A stretch of DNA of 57,046 nucleotides from Bacteroidales bacterium. Its GTDB lineage: Bacteria; Bacteroidota; Bacteroidia; Bacteroidales; VadinHA17. The stretch's first letter is position 1; each line of letters opens with the position of its first letter. The notes below the pieces were generated by a model. The model worked only from the letters and a program-made list of their open reading frames with translations, had not been told where the DNA came from and ran no database searches. The DNA is taken from positions 4,069 to 61,114 of the forward strand of contig PLLX01000059.1 of the NCBI GenBank assembly GCA_003141415.1, in the 5' to 3' direction. Shown one piece after another: positions 32,018 through 43,066 of the stretch. The position numbers were made by a program, and so were the translations under genes.

Positions 32018-32486
32018 AATAACAATATATACCGACGGAGCTTCAAGCGGAAACCCGGGTCCGGGAGGATATGGTGTTGTACTTATTTCGGGGAAGCACA
32101 GGCTTGAAAAATCGGCCGGGTACAGGCTTACAACAAATAACAGGATGGAGCTATTGGCAGTTATTGAAGGACTGGAAACCCTGAAAATAGCCGGTAGCAG
32201 GGTAGTTGTTTACACCGACTCAAAATATATTGCAGATTCCGTAGAGAAAGGATGGGTGTTCCAATGGGAATCCAAAGCTTTCAAAAAGAAAAAAAATCCG
32301 GATCTCTGGATAAGGTTTCTTAAGATCTACCGGAAACACAATGTCAGGTTTGTTTGGATAAAAGGACACGATAATAACATTGAAAATGAAATATGCGACA
32401 GGTTGGCAGTTGATGCTTATTCAAAAAGTTCACTCCTCGAAGATACAGGCTATTGCCAGGAGGTTGAAATGAATAAATTATTATAA
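32007..32486 (+). CDS. rnhA: Ribonuclease HI
   Basis: EITIYTDGASSGNPGPGGYG, TNNRMELLAVIEGL, YTDSKYI, WIKGHDNN. Confidence 0.95.
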   Translation: MPGEITIYTDGASSGNPGPGGYGVVLISGKHRLEKSAGYRLTTNNRMELLAVIEGLETLKIAGSRVVVYTDSKYIADSVEKGWVFQWESKAFKKKKNPDLWIRFLKIYRKHNVRFVWIKGHDNNIENEICDRLAVDAYSKSSLLEDTGYCQEVEMNKLL

Positions 32487-32549
32487 TTTGAGAAAATATT
32501 AAAACAGATTTGGGTTTATTAAATTATTGAAGCAATTTTGTAAAAAGGT

Positions 32550-32972
32550 ATGCAGATACAAAAACTTTATATCAGTCCGACAAGTTTAACACCGGAGGTT
32601 CATTTTTCACCCCAGGAAAATATTTTTCTCATCCGCGGAATATCTTCCCCTGAAGATGTTCGTGCAATGTATTATCCTGTTATTGAGTGGGTTGTAGTTT
32701 TCGTTAATGAAATTATTGAAGGAAAGTATAAAAATTATAAACCCGATTACCCTCTAAAATTTCAGACCGATTTAGTTTATTTCAATTCATCCTCAGCGAA
32801 ATTTCTGTATGACATTTTTACAGAGTTGAAGAGACTAATCCCACATGGGATACCGGTTATTGTTGAATGGTTTTATGAAGAAGGAGATATTGACCTGAAA
32901 GAGGGAGGAATGGATATCGCAATACTTGCCGAAATGGAATTTTTATTTATCCCGAAAAAAGCTGATTCCTGA
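32550..32972 (+). CDS. DUF1987 / SiaC-like regulatory phosphoprotein
   Basis: TSLTPEVHFSPQENIFLIRGISSPEDVRAMYYPVIEWV, VYFNSSSAKFLYDIF, VEWFYEEGDIDLKEGG. Confidence 0.82.
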   Translation: MQIQKLYISPTSLTPEVHFSPQENIFLIRGISSPEDVRAMYYPVIEWVVVFVNEIIEGKYKNYKPDYPLKFQTDLVYFNSSSAKFLYDIFTELKRLIPHGIPVIVEWFYEEGDIDLKEGGMDIAILAEMEFLFIPKKADS

Positions 32973-33466
32973 TGATGGGACAAAAAGAACTTTATTTGCT
33001 TTTCGAAAAGCTGAATATTCAGTTTGAGTATCATGAACATCCTCCTCTTGCGACCATTGAAGATGCTAAGGTCCACTGGAAAAACTACAATTCAGGAAGA
33101 TGTAAGAACATCTTCTTTCGAAATCATAAAGGAAACAGACATTATCTCGTTATCCTTGAACACCTGAGACAACTTAATATCAGGGATCTTGAGAAACGGT
33201 TAAAGCAGGGGAAGCTTACATTTGGTTCAGATCAGCGACTAAGAAAATATCTGGGAGTCGAACCTGGTTCTGTTTCACCATTCGGTCTGATTAATGACAC
33301 AGAAAAACACGTTCATCTGTTTATAGATGAGAAGTTAAATGAATTTGACAGGCTTACCTTTCATCCGAATATAAACACCGCTTCATTGGTTATTTCAAAA
33401 ACTGACTTCCTGAAGTTTTTGGAATACACGGGTAATACATTTGAATTTATCCGGCTTTATGAGTAG
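32972..33466 (+). CDS. YbaK/ProX-type aminoacyl-tRNA deacylase
   Basis: FEYHEHPPLATIEDA, KNIFFRNHKGNRHYLVIL, LGVEPGSVSPFGLINDTEKHV. Confidence 0.9.
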   Translation: MMGQKELYLLFEKLNIQFEYHEHPPLATIEDAKVHWKNYNSGRCKNIFFRNHKGNRHYLVILEHLRQLNIRDLEKRLKQGKLTFGSDQRLRKYLGVEPGSVSPFGLINDTEKHVHLFIDEKLNEFDRLTFHPNINTASLVISKTDFLKFLEYTGNTFEFIRLYE

Positions 33467-33603
33467 GGTAGCAATCCCATCAGAATGTCTGTATTAATTA
33501 TCACCCCTGAATTTATTTAGAAAAAATAAAAATAGATGATTCTTTGCATCAAAATTCTTTCTTATACGTCTTTACAAAGAAACCTATAAAATCAATATTC
33601 TGC

Positions 33604-36240
33604 ATGAAAAGAATTTTCATTACTATACTTCTCATATTTATGCTTCTGCCGGTTCTTTTTGGACAGGATCCCGAAAAGAAGCAATATAAAGCAACACAAA
33701 TAACTACCCCTCCAATCATCAACGGGATTCTCGACGATGAAGCATGGCAAGCCGGTACCTGGGCAGGTGGTTTTACTCAAAATCAGCCGTACAGCGGCAG
33801 ACCGGAAACTCAAATGACTGAATTCAAGATATTGTTTGATGATGACAATCTCTATGTAGCAATTAAATCATATGATACTTCACCTGATAGTATTGTTAAT
33901 CGTTTGACAAGACGGGATGAGGCTGATGGAGACCTCGTAGGCATAATTCTTGATAGTTTTCATGATCTTCGCACGGGTTTCCTGTTTGGAGTAAGTTCTG
34001 CAGGGGTTAAGTACGACCAGATGTTTACCAATGACTCTGGAAACGGAGATTCATCCTGGGATCCGAACTGGTGGGTAAAAACGTCAATCAACAAAGAAGG
34101 CTGGGTTGCAGAGATGAAAATCCCTTTCAGCCAGGTAAGGTTTGATAAAAACTCTGGTGTAGTATGGGGGCTGGATGTAGCAAGAATTTTATACAGAAAG
34201 AATGAAACAACTTTCTGGCAACATATTCCAAGAGATGCTGCCGGAATGGTTCATCTGTTTGGTGAACTAAAAGGGTTGGAGCAGATTAAACCGCGGAAAA
34301 TTTTCGATGTAACCCCTTATGGCGTCGCTAAGACAGAAACTTTTCAGGCAGTACCGGAAAATCCTTTCCAGGCAACAGGTAAATTGTCAAAATTGAACGG
34401 CGGCATAGACGCCAAGATAGGTGTTACAAATAATATGACAATGGACCTGACAATCAATCCCGACTTTGGCCAGGTCGAAGCCGACCCGTCTGTGGTAAAT
34501 CTTTCAGCTTATGAAACCTTTTTTACAGAGAAGCGTCCCTTCTTTATCGAAGGAAACAATATCACAAATTTTGGTCTGGGTATTGGAGATGGTGGAGTTG
34601 GAAACGATAATATCTTCTATTCCAGAAGGATAGGCCGACAGCCACAAGTATCTCCCAACCTTAAAGACGGATGGTATGCTGACATACCGACCAGAACTAA
34701 TATTCTCGGTGCAGTTAAACTTACCGGAAAGACAAAAGACGGACTTTCTATTGGAATTGTTGAGGCGATGACATCGCAGGAAAAGGCAGAAATTGATACA
34801 ATTGGCGGAAGAAAACTGGCAACAGTTGAGCCATTTACAAATTACTTTATTGGACGGATACAAAAAGACATTAACAATGGTAATACATTAATCGGCGGGA
34901 TTTTTACCAGCACAAACAGGGAACTCGATGCTGATGTAGCAGACGTTTTGCATAAGGCAGCATACACTGGAGGAATTGATTTTACACAATACTTTAAGAA
35001 TAAAAACTGGATGTTTAACCTCAATACTGCATTTAGCCTTGTTGAGGGTTCTAAAAAAGCAATCACCAATACGCAGGAATCTTCTGCACATTATTTCCAG
35101 CGACCCGGTAAAAACTACGCTGTACTGGATACAAACAGGACTTCTCTTGGCGGTGCAGGAGGGAGAATGCAGATAATGAAACAAAACGGACACTGGAATT
35201 TTCTGGGTGCAGCCTTATGGAAAACACCCGGCTTTGAAACCAACGACCTGGGTTACATGCGTGTAACAGATCAGATTCTTTATATCCTTTGGGCCGGATA
35301 CAACCAATTCGAACCAAAATGGATTTATAAGAGTTTTAATCTTAATTCTGATTTTTATTCCATTAATAATTTTGGAGGAGACTGGGTCGGAGGAGGTTAT
35401 GAATGGAATGCAAATATAACTCTGAAAAATTTCTGGAATGTATGGACCGGAGGCAGTCTCAACACTTCTTCACTTTCCACCGATATGCTTCGTGGCGGAC
35501 CAATGATGAAATTGCCCGGCAGCGTCAATCCACGGATCGGGTTATCAACTGATAATCGTAAGAAACTGGTCTTCAATGTTTTTACAAACGGATCAAAAGG
35601 TTTTGAAAACAGCTCTGATAACTTATACACCGAACTGGATATAACATTCAAGCCAACTAATTATCTTGTTTTTACTCTTAGTCCTTCATACAATAAATCA
35701 TATTCAGAGCTGCAGTATGTGACCCAAACGGAGTATGATGGAACCGCCAGGTATATTTTTGGCAGTATAGATCAGAAAACTATCAGTACATCATTCAGAG
35801 TGAATCTTAACCTTAGTCCGAATCTTACTTTCCAATACTGGGGACAACCTTTTGTCGCAACCGGAAAGTATTACAATTATAAATTTATAAGTGATCCTAT
35901 GGCAAACAGATACCATGACAGGTTCTATACTTATACCAATAATCAGATAACATTTGACACAGATCATTTTGATATAGATGAAAACCTTGATGGAAAAACT
36001 GACTACACAATGGGGACCAATGATTTTAACGTGAAGCAATTCCTTTCAAACCTTGTGATAAGATGGGAATACAGTCCTGGATCTACAGTCTTCCTTGTCT
36101 GGAGCCAGACAAGAAGTTATAACAGCGATTCGGGCCAGATGGATTTTTTCAACAATGTGGGCGATCTGTTTAATAAGAGTAAAAATATACCTCATAATGT
36201 GTTCCTTGTTAAATTCAGCTATCGGTTTGGATTAAAATAG
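33604..36240 (+). CDS. DUF5916 protein with N-terminal CBM9-like domain and beta-barrel
   Basis: PIINGILDDEAWQAGTWAGGFTQNQPYSGRPETQMTEFKILFDDDNLYVAIKSYD; long beta-rich C-terminus. Confidence 0.87.
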   Translation: MKRIFITILLIFMLLPVLFGQDPEKKQYKATQITTPPIINGILDDEAWQAGTWAGGFTQNQPYSGRPETQMTEFKILFDDDNLYVAIKSYDTSPDSIVNRLTRRDEADGDLVGIILDSFHDLRTGFLFGVSSAGVKYDQMFTNDSGNGDSSWDPNWWVKTSINKEGWVAEMKIPFSQVRFDKNSGVVWGLDVARILYRKNETTFWQHIPRDAAGMVHLFGELKGLEQIKPRKIFDVTPYGVAKTETFQAVPENPFQATGKLSKLNGGIDAKIGVTNNMTMDLTINPDFGQVEADPSVVNLSAYETFFTEKRPFFIEGNNITNFGLGIGDGGVGNDNIFYSRRIGRQPQVSPNLKDGWYADIPTRTNILGAVKLTGKTKDGLSIGIVEAMTSQEKAEIDTIGGRKLATVEPFTNYFIGRIQKDINNGNTLIGGIFTSTNRELDADVADVLHKAAYTGGIDFTQYFKNKNWMFNLNTAFSLVEGSKKAITNTQESSAHYFQRPGKNYAVLDTNRTSLGGAGGRMQIMKQNGHWNFLGAALWKTPGFETNDLGYMRVTDQILYILWAGYNQFEPKWIYKSFNLNSDFYSINNFGGDWVGGGYEWNANITLKNFWNVWTGGSLNTSSLSTDMLRGGPMMKLPGSVNPRIGLSTDNRKKLVFNVFTNGSKGFENSSDNLYTELDITFKPTNYLVFTLSPSYNKSYSELQYVTQTEYDGTARYIFGSIDQKTISTSFRVNLNLSPNLTFQYWGQPFVATGKYYNYKFISDPMANRYHDRFYTYTNNQITFDTDHFDIDENLDGKTDYTMGTNDFNVKQFLSNLVIRWEYSPGSTVFLVWSQTRSYNSDSGQMDFFNNVGDLFNKSKNIPHNVFLVKFSYRFGLK

Positions 36241-36260
36241 GTTTTTTAACATGGATTGCA

Positions 36261-36290
36261 GGGACATGCCGTGGCATGTCCCTTTCTTTT
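36261..36290 (+). terminator. Rho-independent terminator
   Basis: GGGACATGCC-GT-GGCATGTCCC perfect stem followed by TTTCTTTTT. Confidence 0.85.
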
Positions 36291-36374
36291 TAAGTACCTG
36301 ATGAACATTGCCATTCCGATTATTGTTTCTTTCTTTAACTCCCCATTTAAACAATTACAAATAAATCACTCAAA

Positions 36375-37256
36375 ATGAAATTACCCGCAATTCTATTCAT
36401 TCTTACGATGTCGCTTCAGTCATTTTCACAGGATAAGCCGGCTTATAAAATATTTACAGGAGAAGGCAAGCGAGCTGACTATGAGGATGTTCTAAAAGCT
36501 GCAAACAAGTCAGATGTTGTCTTTTTTGGTGAGCTGCACGATAACCCTATCGCACATTGGCTTGAGCTTGAATTAACAAAAGGTCTTTTTGCAGAAAAAG
36601 GAAAGGATCTTATAATGTCAGCTGAAATGTTTGAGAAAGATAATCAAATACTTATTGATGAATATTTTGCAGGAATAATAAAAGAGACCTCATTTGAGAG
36701 TGAAGTCCGTTTATGGAAAAATTATTCAACTGATTATAAACCTCTGTTGAATTTTGCAAAGGGAAACGGGTTAAAATTTGTGGCAACAAATATCCCTCGA
36801 CGATATGCTGCAGTCGTTTCCTCAGGAGGATTTGAGGCACTTCAGAAGATCTCCCCCGAAGAGCTTAAATATATTGCCCCTCTTCCGATTGAATATGACC
36901 CGGAGCTGGCTTGTTACAAAGATATGCTTTCAATGGGCAGTTCAATAGGCGGATCAATGGAGGGAAAGGTGAGTGAAAACCTCCCTAAAGCTCAGGCAAT
37001 AAAGGATGCAACCATGGCAAATTCAATCGTAAATAACTGGCAGAAAGGTCAGACCCTAATTCATTTTAATGGCAGCTATCATTCCGACAGGCATATGGGA
37101 ATTCTCTGGTACCTGAATAAATATAACCCTTCCATTAAAGTTGTAACAATCTCCGCTGTTCTTCAGGACGATATTGAAAAAATAAGCGATGAAAACAAGG
37201 GACTGGCTGATTTTGTGATAGTCATACCATCTTCAATGACAAGTACCTATAAATAG
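36375..37256 (+). CDS. ChaN-family (haem-binding uptake, Tiki-like) lipoprotein
   Basis: DVVFFGELHDNPIAHWLELELTKGL; LIHFNGSYHSDRHMGI. Confidence 0.85.
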   Translation: MKLPAILFILTMSLQSFSQDKPAYKIFTGEGKRADYEDVLKAANKSDVVFFGELHDNPIAHWLELELTKGLFAEKGKDLIMSAEMFEKDNQILIDEYFAGIIKETSFESEVRLWKNYSTDYKPLLNFAKGNGLKFVATNIPRRYAAVVSSGGFEALQKISPEELKYIAPLPIEYDPELACYKDMLSMGSSIGGSMEGKVSENLPKAQAIKDATMANSIVNNWQKGQTLIHFNGSYHSDRHMGILWYLNKYNPSIKVVTISAVLQDDIEKISDENKGLADFVIVIPSSMTSTYK

Positions 37257-37358
37257 AACAAAGGACACAAGACTCAAGACATACAACTCAAGGAAGAAAA
37301 GAATTGGATTTCCCTGCGTCGTGAGCCGTGAATCGTTCGTCATTCTCTTCAGAACCTT

Positions 37359-38474
37359 TTATTGCGATTTTGAGATTCTCTGAATTTCAGAAAATAATGC
37401 TTTAAAGCAACTTACCTGCGAATTATCTGAATTTTCCGGTTTCCTTCCATAATAATTATCAAGAAATTGCCCGGCACCCGACCAGATTGTTTGCATCATG
37501 CCCAAATAATGATCTTTCATTTCAGGGGTGGATGAGTTTCTGAATCTGACCATATCCTGTGCCTGAAGTATAGCATTTCCTGCATTCCCCCAGGGACACG
37601 TAATTACACTCAATCCTTTCATTGCAAAATAAACCGGTGTCTGGTCAGGGCGTTCATAGTGCCAGTCACATATTGTCACATCTTTCGGAATCATATCAAC
37701 TGCCCTGTATGTATTGTTATAGCTTGCCTCCCATTCTCCTAATCCTGTTGTTTTACCATCGAGCAGCCGGTCACCCCATATCCACAGCTTACGTCCCTTT
37801 AATGCAAGATGGTCCCGTATAGTACGAACTTCACCTGCAAACAGTTCTGCTTTATCTCTTCCGGAACAACGTGGACACTGTGCTTCACCTATATAGAAGA
37901 CTTCATCCATGCCTGCATGAAATGCCTCAGCTTCAAATACATCGCAAATCTCATCAATAAGGTCAAACACTATTTTATGCACATCAGGGTTCAGGGGGCA
38001 ATAACTCTTGCAATATAGTCCATCAGCATTTGGCCACACATATTTCTCCGGCATCTTCACCAATGGAGTCTCGTCAAATTGAGGATAAACCTTCAATAAA
38101 TTCCCTGCTTTGCCGGCCCACGACTGGTGTCCAAGCAGATTAACCTGCGGTATAATTTGTATGTTATTCTTTTTACATACCGCAACCAGCTTTTTAACTT
38201 CCATTTTCGAAAGGGCAATTGAATCGCGGAGTTCAGGATGACTCTCGTACTGGTAATTATAATCCACCCTCAGGATAAGGATATTTACTGACCGCGGTGC
38301 GAGTTCTTCATTAATGAATTTAATGAATTGGTCGACCTCCTTTGATTGCGGAGCCGCAATACAAAAACCACGTACAGGCAATATATTGACCAGGCTGGTT
38401 TTTGAGTTTTCAGATACCTGCGAAAATGTTATACCATTTAATACGAACAGAAATATTATAATAAGATGTTTCAT
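37359..38474 (-). CDS. Family 20-like glycoside hydrolase
   Basis: IIPQVNLLGHQSWAG and FHAGMDEVFYIG (GH20 H-x-GxDE-like catalytic motif). Confidence 0.78.
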   Translation of the reverse strand: MKHLIIIFLFVLNGITFSQVSENSKTSLVNILPVRGFCIAAPQSKEVDQFIKFINEELAPRSVNILILRVDYNYQYESHPELRDSIALSKMEVKKLVAVCKKNNIQIIPQVNLLGHQSWAGKAGNLLKVYPQFDETPLVKMPEKYVWPNADGLYCKSYCPLNPDVHKIVFDLIDEICDVFEAEAFHAGMDEVFYIGEAQCPRCSGRDKAELFAGEVRTIRDHLALKGRKLWIWGDRLLDGKTTGLGEWEASYNNTYRAVDMIPKDVTICDWHYERPDQTPVYFAMKGLSVITCPWGNAGNAILQAQDMVRFRNSSTPEMKDHYLGMMQTIWSGAGQFLDNYYGRKPENSDNSQVSCFKALFSEIQRISKSQ

Positions 38475-38670
38475 AAATTAATTGATTTTAGATTTTAACA
38501 TGAAAAAGTCTTAAAGATAAAGTTATTGTTTTTTTTAATTAATCCAGCTTCCACCTGAGATTGTTTTGGTTAAAGGTCATACAAAAATCAATAAATAATT
38601 TATATATCTTGACATGAAAAAAATGTTGTCAGATACTTAATGTAATTCTATCTTGCATCTTTTTTAAGCG

Positions 38671-41600
38671 ATGAAATATTCACCATTGAAAAGTTTGTCT
38701 GCACTTCCTGTTAAATATTCTTACCGGAAATATTTACTCCTGAGCTTTGTAACTCTCATCCCATTTCTGAGAGTATCATCACAGGCTTATTTTCAACAGA
38801 AAGTAAATTATGAAATTCATGTGACCCTCAATGATATGAAGCATGAACTGAAAGGATATGAGTCTGTTGAATACATTAACAATTCCCCGGACACTCTCGG
38901 TTTTTTATATTTTCATCTCTGGCCCAATGCATATTCGGACAATAATACGGAACTAGCCAAAGAGTTATTAAAAAGAAATGGAAAGTCGAAATTGTTCAAG
39001 GATCCCAGGTTAAGAGGATATATAGATTCTTTAAAATTCGCTGTTGGAGATCAAAGTATTAAATGGAATCTTTTGCCGGGTTTTCCGGATATCTGCAGAC
39101 TTCTGCTTAATACACCACTTAATCCTGGTGACACTATCCATATAACTACCCCCTTTCATATTAAGATCCCCGAAGGTGTAACATCCCGCCTGGGTCATAT
39201 TGGTGAATCATACCAGATCTCTCAGTGGTATCCCAAACCAGCGGTCTATGACAGATCGGGCTGGCATCAGATACCTTATCTGGACCAGGGTGAATTCTAC
39301 TCGGAATATGGCAGTTTTGATGTAAGCATTACGTTACCGGCTAATTATGTGATTGGCGCAACAGGAAACCTTCAGAACTCAGAAGAGAAAAAATGGCTTG
39401 ATAAGCTTGCTGCAGATACCGCCTGGATGAGAATCCCTGATTATGTGTCGGAAGACTTTCCTCCTTCATCAATACAAATGAAAACTTTGGAGTATAAAGA
39501 GAACAATATCCATGATTTCGCCTGGTTTACAGATAAGAGATTTCATGTGCTGAAAGGAAATGTCAGGCTTCCTGAATCAGGAAGGGAGGTAACCACATGG
39601 GCGATGTTTACTAATCAGGAGTCATATCTCTGGAGGAATGCTGTCTCATACGAAAATAACGCCATATGGTATTTCTCAAAATGGAACGGGGACTATCCTT
39701 ATAACACATTTACAGCTGTTCAGAGTGCTCTGAATTCAGGTGCAGGAATGGAATATCCGGGTCTGACCGTAATTGGCCTGGCAAATGATTCTTATCTTCT
39801 CGACGACGTAATAGCACATGAGATTTGCCATAGCTGGTTTTACTCGGCATTAGGATCAGACGAACGCAGGTTCCCGTTTATGGATGAAAGCATCGCAACT
39901 GCAAATGAATCAAGATATATGCATGAAAGATATCCGGAGAAAAAGCTTTGGGAATTAAGTATAAAAAACAAGAAAATAGCTGCATTTTTCCACATAAATG
40001 ATATGCCGGTACAACGGATTCAGGAGCTCGAATGGCTGATTCCTGCCCGCAGAAACCTTGAACAGAGTATAAATCTTTCAGCTACTGAATACAGTTACGA
40101 TAATTATGAAAGTATAATCTATAGTAAAGCTTCAATGGGATTCAACTACCTCAGGGCTTACCTTGGAGATTCACTTTATGATGACATAATGCATGATTAT
40201 TACCGTTCCTGGGAAAACAAACATCCCCACCCCGACGATCTCAGGTATGCCTTTGAATCTCATACAGATAAGGATCTCTCATGGTTTTTTGATGATTTTC
40301 TTGGTACAACCAAAAGGCTCGATTATAAGATAGCCAGGTTCAGGGATGGGAAAGTGCTGATTAAAAACCATGGAGAGTTAAAAGCGCCATTTTTGATAGC
40401 CGAACTAAAGAAAGATTCAGTCTTATCGCAAAAATGGGAAGAGGGTTTTGACGGGCAGAAATGGATCAATGCTGAACCAGGTAATTTTTCCCGGATCAGG
40501 ATCGATCCTGACCACAAGATGACTGAGTTATTCAGGCTTAATAACAACATATATACATCAGGTGTTTTCCGAAAAGCAGATCCTGTTAAATTTCAGCTCA
40601 TATATACTGTTGAAGATCCGGATAATCGATATTTAATTTATTTCCCGTCGTTTTACTGGAATAGTGCAGATGGCTTTATGGCCGGTGTTGCATTACAAAA
40701 TGGGTCACTCATACCCAAACCAGTTGAATATTTTGTCATGCCGCTCTATTCTTTCCGTAATCAGGCATTTACAGGCTATGGGAAAATTTCATTTAACAAA
40801 ATTCCGTATAATAGTTTCATAAGACTTGCATCGCTTACTATTGAAGGAGAACAGTTCGGAGTACCCGGAAATCAGGATTATCATAAAGCAAAAATAGGAT
40901 CAGACTTCTATTTAAGATCCAATAGAGTCATTAATCCTGTTAATCAGAAGATATTTGGTTACTACATTGCAGCATCTGATCTCAATCAGATTGAATCTCT
41001 CATGCAAGCTAAGATGCGTTCATTTCTGCAGTTCGGATACCTTCTGGAAAGAACCGGGATAATCAATCCTTTCAATATGTTAGTTTCTCTGGAATCAGGG
41101 AAGTCGTATCAAAAGACATCCATAGAACTAAACTATAAGTATAGCTATGGAGGAAAGAAAAGTGGCCTGGAATTAAGAGCGTTTGCAGGAACGATGCTTA
41201 AAGATGCCTCCCCGGATCCATATTATTCTTTTTCTGCAAGCGGCAGAGGTGGTCGTGAACAATATTTATACGAGGGGGTGTATCCCGACCGTTTCAGCGA
41301 GTTTCCAAAAACCTTCTTTTCGAGACAGATGACTTTGTCTGAAGGTGGACTTGTAACTGCTGTCAACGACAGCCTGGGATACAGCCGCTGGGTTTGTTCA
41401 CTCTCTTTAACCAGCGGCCTGCCGGGAAAAGTTTCAAAGATACCTGTTAAAGCCTTTGTTAATTTATTACTCAATGACCATGGTATCGGGACAAGTGTTA
41501 AACCAACTCTATTCTATGAAGCAGGTCTAAAGGCTGGAATTTGGGACTTTTTCGAGGTTTATTTCCCTTTTATTGTATCTGACAACATTAATGCAATAGC

Positions 41601-41673
41601 AGGATCACTCAAAGAAAGAATTCGTTTTGTTTTCCGGCTCGATAAATTAAATCTTTTCAAATTAAAATCTTGA
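38671..41673 (+). CDS. M1-family metallopeptidase
   Basis: GAGMEYPGLTVIG (GxMEx) and VIAHEICHSWFYSALGSDERRFPFMDESIA (HExxH...E). Confidence 0.93.
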   Translation: MKYSPLKSLSALPVKYSYRKYLLLSFVTLIPFLRVSSQAYFQQKVNYEIHVTLNDMKHELKGYESVEYINNSPDTLGFLYFHLWPNAYSDNNTELAKELLKRNGKSKLFKDPRLRGYIDSLKFAVGDQSIKWNLLPGFPDICRLLLNTPLNPGDTIHITTPFHIKIPEGVTSRLGHIGESYQISQWYPKPAVYDRSGWHQIPYLDQGEFYSEYGSFDVSITLPANYVIGATGNLQNSEEKKWLDKLAADTAWMRIPDYVSEDFPPSSIQMKTLEYKENNIHDFAWFTDKRFHVLKGNVRLPESGREVTTWAMFTNQESYLWRNAVSYENNAIWYFSKWNGDYPYNTFTAVQSALNSGAGMEYPGLTVIGLANDSYLLDDVIAHEICHSWFYSALGSDERRFPFMDESIATANESRYMHERYPEKKLWELSIKNKKIAAFFHINDMPVQRIQELEWLIPARRNLEQSINLSATEYSYDNYESIIYSKASMGFNYLRAYLGDSLYDDIMHDYYRSWENKHPHPDDLRYAFESHTDKDLSWFFDDFLGTTKRLDYKIARFRDGKVLIKNHGELKAPFLIAELKKDSVLSQKWEEGFDGQKWINAEPGNFSRIRIDPDHKMTELFRLNNNIYTSGVFRKADPVKFQLIYTVEDPDNRYLIYFPSFYWNSADGFMAGVALQNGSLIPKPVEYFVMPLYSFRNQAFTGYGKISFNKIPYNSFIRLASLTIEGEQFGVPGNQDYHKAKIGSDFYLRSNRVINPVNQKIFGYYIAASDLNQIESLMQAKMRSFLQFGYLLERTGIINPFNMLVSLESGKSYQKTSIELNYKYSYGGKKSGLELRAFAGTMLKDASPDPYYSFSASGRGGREQYLYEGVYPDRFSEFPKTFFSRQMTLSEGGLVTAVNDSLGYSRWVCSLSLTSGLPGKVSKIPVKAFVNLLLNDHGIGTSVKPTLFYEAGLKAGIWDFFEVYFPFIVSDNINAIAGSLKERIRFVFRLDKLNLFKLKS

Positions 41674-41764
41674 TTTTATAACTTATTTCTTACAAATACC
41701 CGAAACAAAAATATCTGATCGCCGGTGAGACAATCAGATATTTTAATTTATTGTCGTTAATATT

Positions 41765-42094
41765 TTACAATAAAACAAGAAGTATAATCAAAACAACAAT
41801 TAATACACCGGCTGAAACATAAATGCCGCCACTTATACTTTTAAGCTCGCGTTTGATGGAACGTACTTCTTTACGCAGGTCTTTCTTGTCTGCCGATTTC
41901 AATTTTGACATATCCATTGCTTTTATTTCATCTAATCTCAGTATTAAGGTCCTAGCTTCTACTGATTCTGTCGTTTCCGGAGGTTTTGTGGCAACCGGAG
42001 AAGAAGGATTTTCTTTAGTTGCACCAAATGATTGAACCGGGAGAAATGTTAAAGACAAGATTATTGCCATTAAACAAAAAATGAATTTTTTCAT
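41765..42094 (-). CDS. Small secreted/membrane protein, paralogue of 52808..53137
   Basis: Signal peptide LPVQSFGATKENPSSPVATKPPE and C-terminal GGIYVSAGVLIVVLIILLVLL; same length (109 aa) and layout as the second copy. Confidence 0.8.
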   Translation of the reverse strand: MKKFIFCLMAIILSLTFLPVQSFGATKENPSSPVATKPPETTESVEARTLILRLDEIKAMDMSKLKSADKKDLRKEVRSIKRELKSISGGIYVSAGVLIVVLIILLVLL

Positions 42095-42153
42095 AAATTT
42101 GATTTTAATAATTATTTGATTTAAAATGATTAACTTTTTAATTAATCTGTGTA

Positions 42154-42312
42154 TTAATCCAGTATTTTTCTGCCTGAAATAATTCTGAATAAAATAGCAA
42201 TAACTGCAATGACAAGAAGAACATGAATAATGCCTCCAGCACTAAAGGCAAAAAATCCGATTGCCCATGCGACAATTAGGATTACGGCGATGACATAAAG
42301 TAGATTTCCCAT
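42154..42312 (-). CDS. lmo0937-family-like 52-aa membrane protein
   Basis: Minus strand translates MGNLLYVIAVILIVAWAIGFFAFSAGGIIHVLLVIAVIAILFRIISGRKILD; below ORF-track length cutoff; near-identical to 53191..53346. Confidence 0.85.
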   Translation of the reverse strand: MGNLLYVIAVILIVAWAIGFFAFSAGGIIHVLLVIAVIAILFRIISGRKILD

Positions 42313-42400
42313 GATTGTAATTTTATTTAATTTATGTTACTATAATTAGAAATGATATTAATTGGTCACATTCAAAAACAAATAGAGATCAATTACTTCA

Positions 42401-42465
42401 CAAAGGTATGTCTGTCTGTAATCCGGGTAGTTACATAATTGCTTTATTAAGTTACATCATTTACA
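42401..42465 (-). promoter_or_regulatory. Copy A of the 36-bp TGTAAC direct-repeat element plus TACCTTTG -7 box
   Basis: Minus strand 42465-42430 TGTAAATGATGTAACTTAATAAAGCAATTATGTAAC; TACCTTTG at 42408-42401, 22 bp from the repeat end. Confidence 0.75.
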
Positions 42466-42856
42466 TATTTGAATAGTACTTACAATGTTGAGAATAGCCG
42501 TCACAAAAAAACCCTTTGAGCTTAAAAGGGATTCGGAAGGGTTAACCTGGGAGAAAGATCGTCCACATTATCCTAACCTGAGGTCTCCCAGGCTTACCCA
42601 ACTAGTGGCATCTGCGATGTTCCACCCAATGCTTGGTATTATTTTCAGGGTATCTCCTCAAATATTCTGAATTATCCTAAAAAATAATCAAGTTAATCTT
42701 GATGCTTTCTGCCTCTTTGGGTAATTAATAAATTGGTTGATAAATTTAAATAAGGTATTCAATAAAGTCATTGGATGTCAATTATGTGTACCTTGGGTAT
42801 ACATATAAATAGTTGACGAAAATTTTAACGCCAAAAATAAGCCACCAATAAAAACA

Positions 42857-42881
42857 AAACCCGCTGATATTCAGCGGGTTT
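42857..42881. terminator. Hairpin terminator beside attL, probably the ancestral tRNA-Cys terminator
   Basis: AAACCCGCTGA-TAT-TCAGCGGGTTT perfect inverted repeat. Confidence 0.75.
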
Positions 42882-43066
42882 ACTTGTTTAAAAGAGGTCG
42901 GTGGCGGATGTCAAATACCTTATTTCACTACACCTTAGCTTTCTGAAACACCTTATTATTCATACAGATATATTAATTATTCTAAGAATAGATAAACTAT
43001 TATAAAGAAATATTTGTGAATATACTGTGAAAGACTTAACTTTACTTTGAACTTATAATTTAAGCC

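Noticed and set aside
42485-42670. 61-aa plus-strand ORF (MLRIAVTKKPFELKRDSEG...)
   Set aside because: No recognisable family, lies in the intergenic region beside promoter copy A, and composition looks like chance translation.
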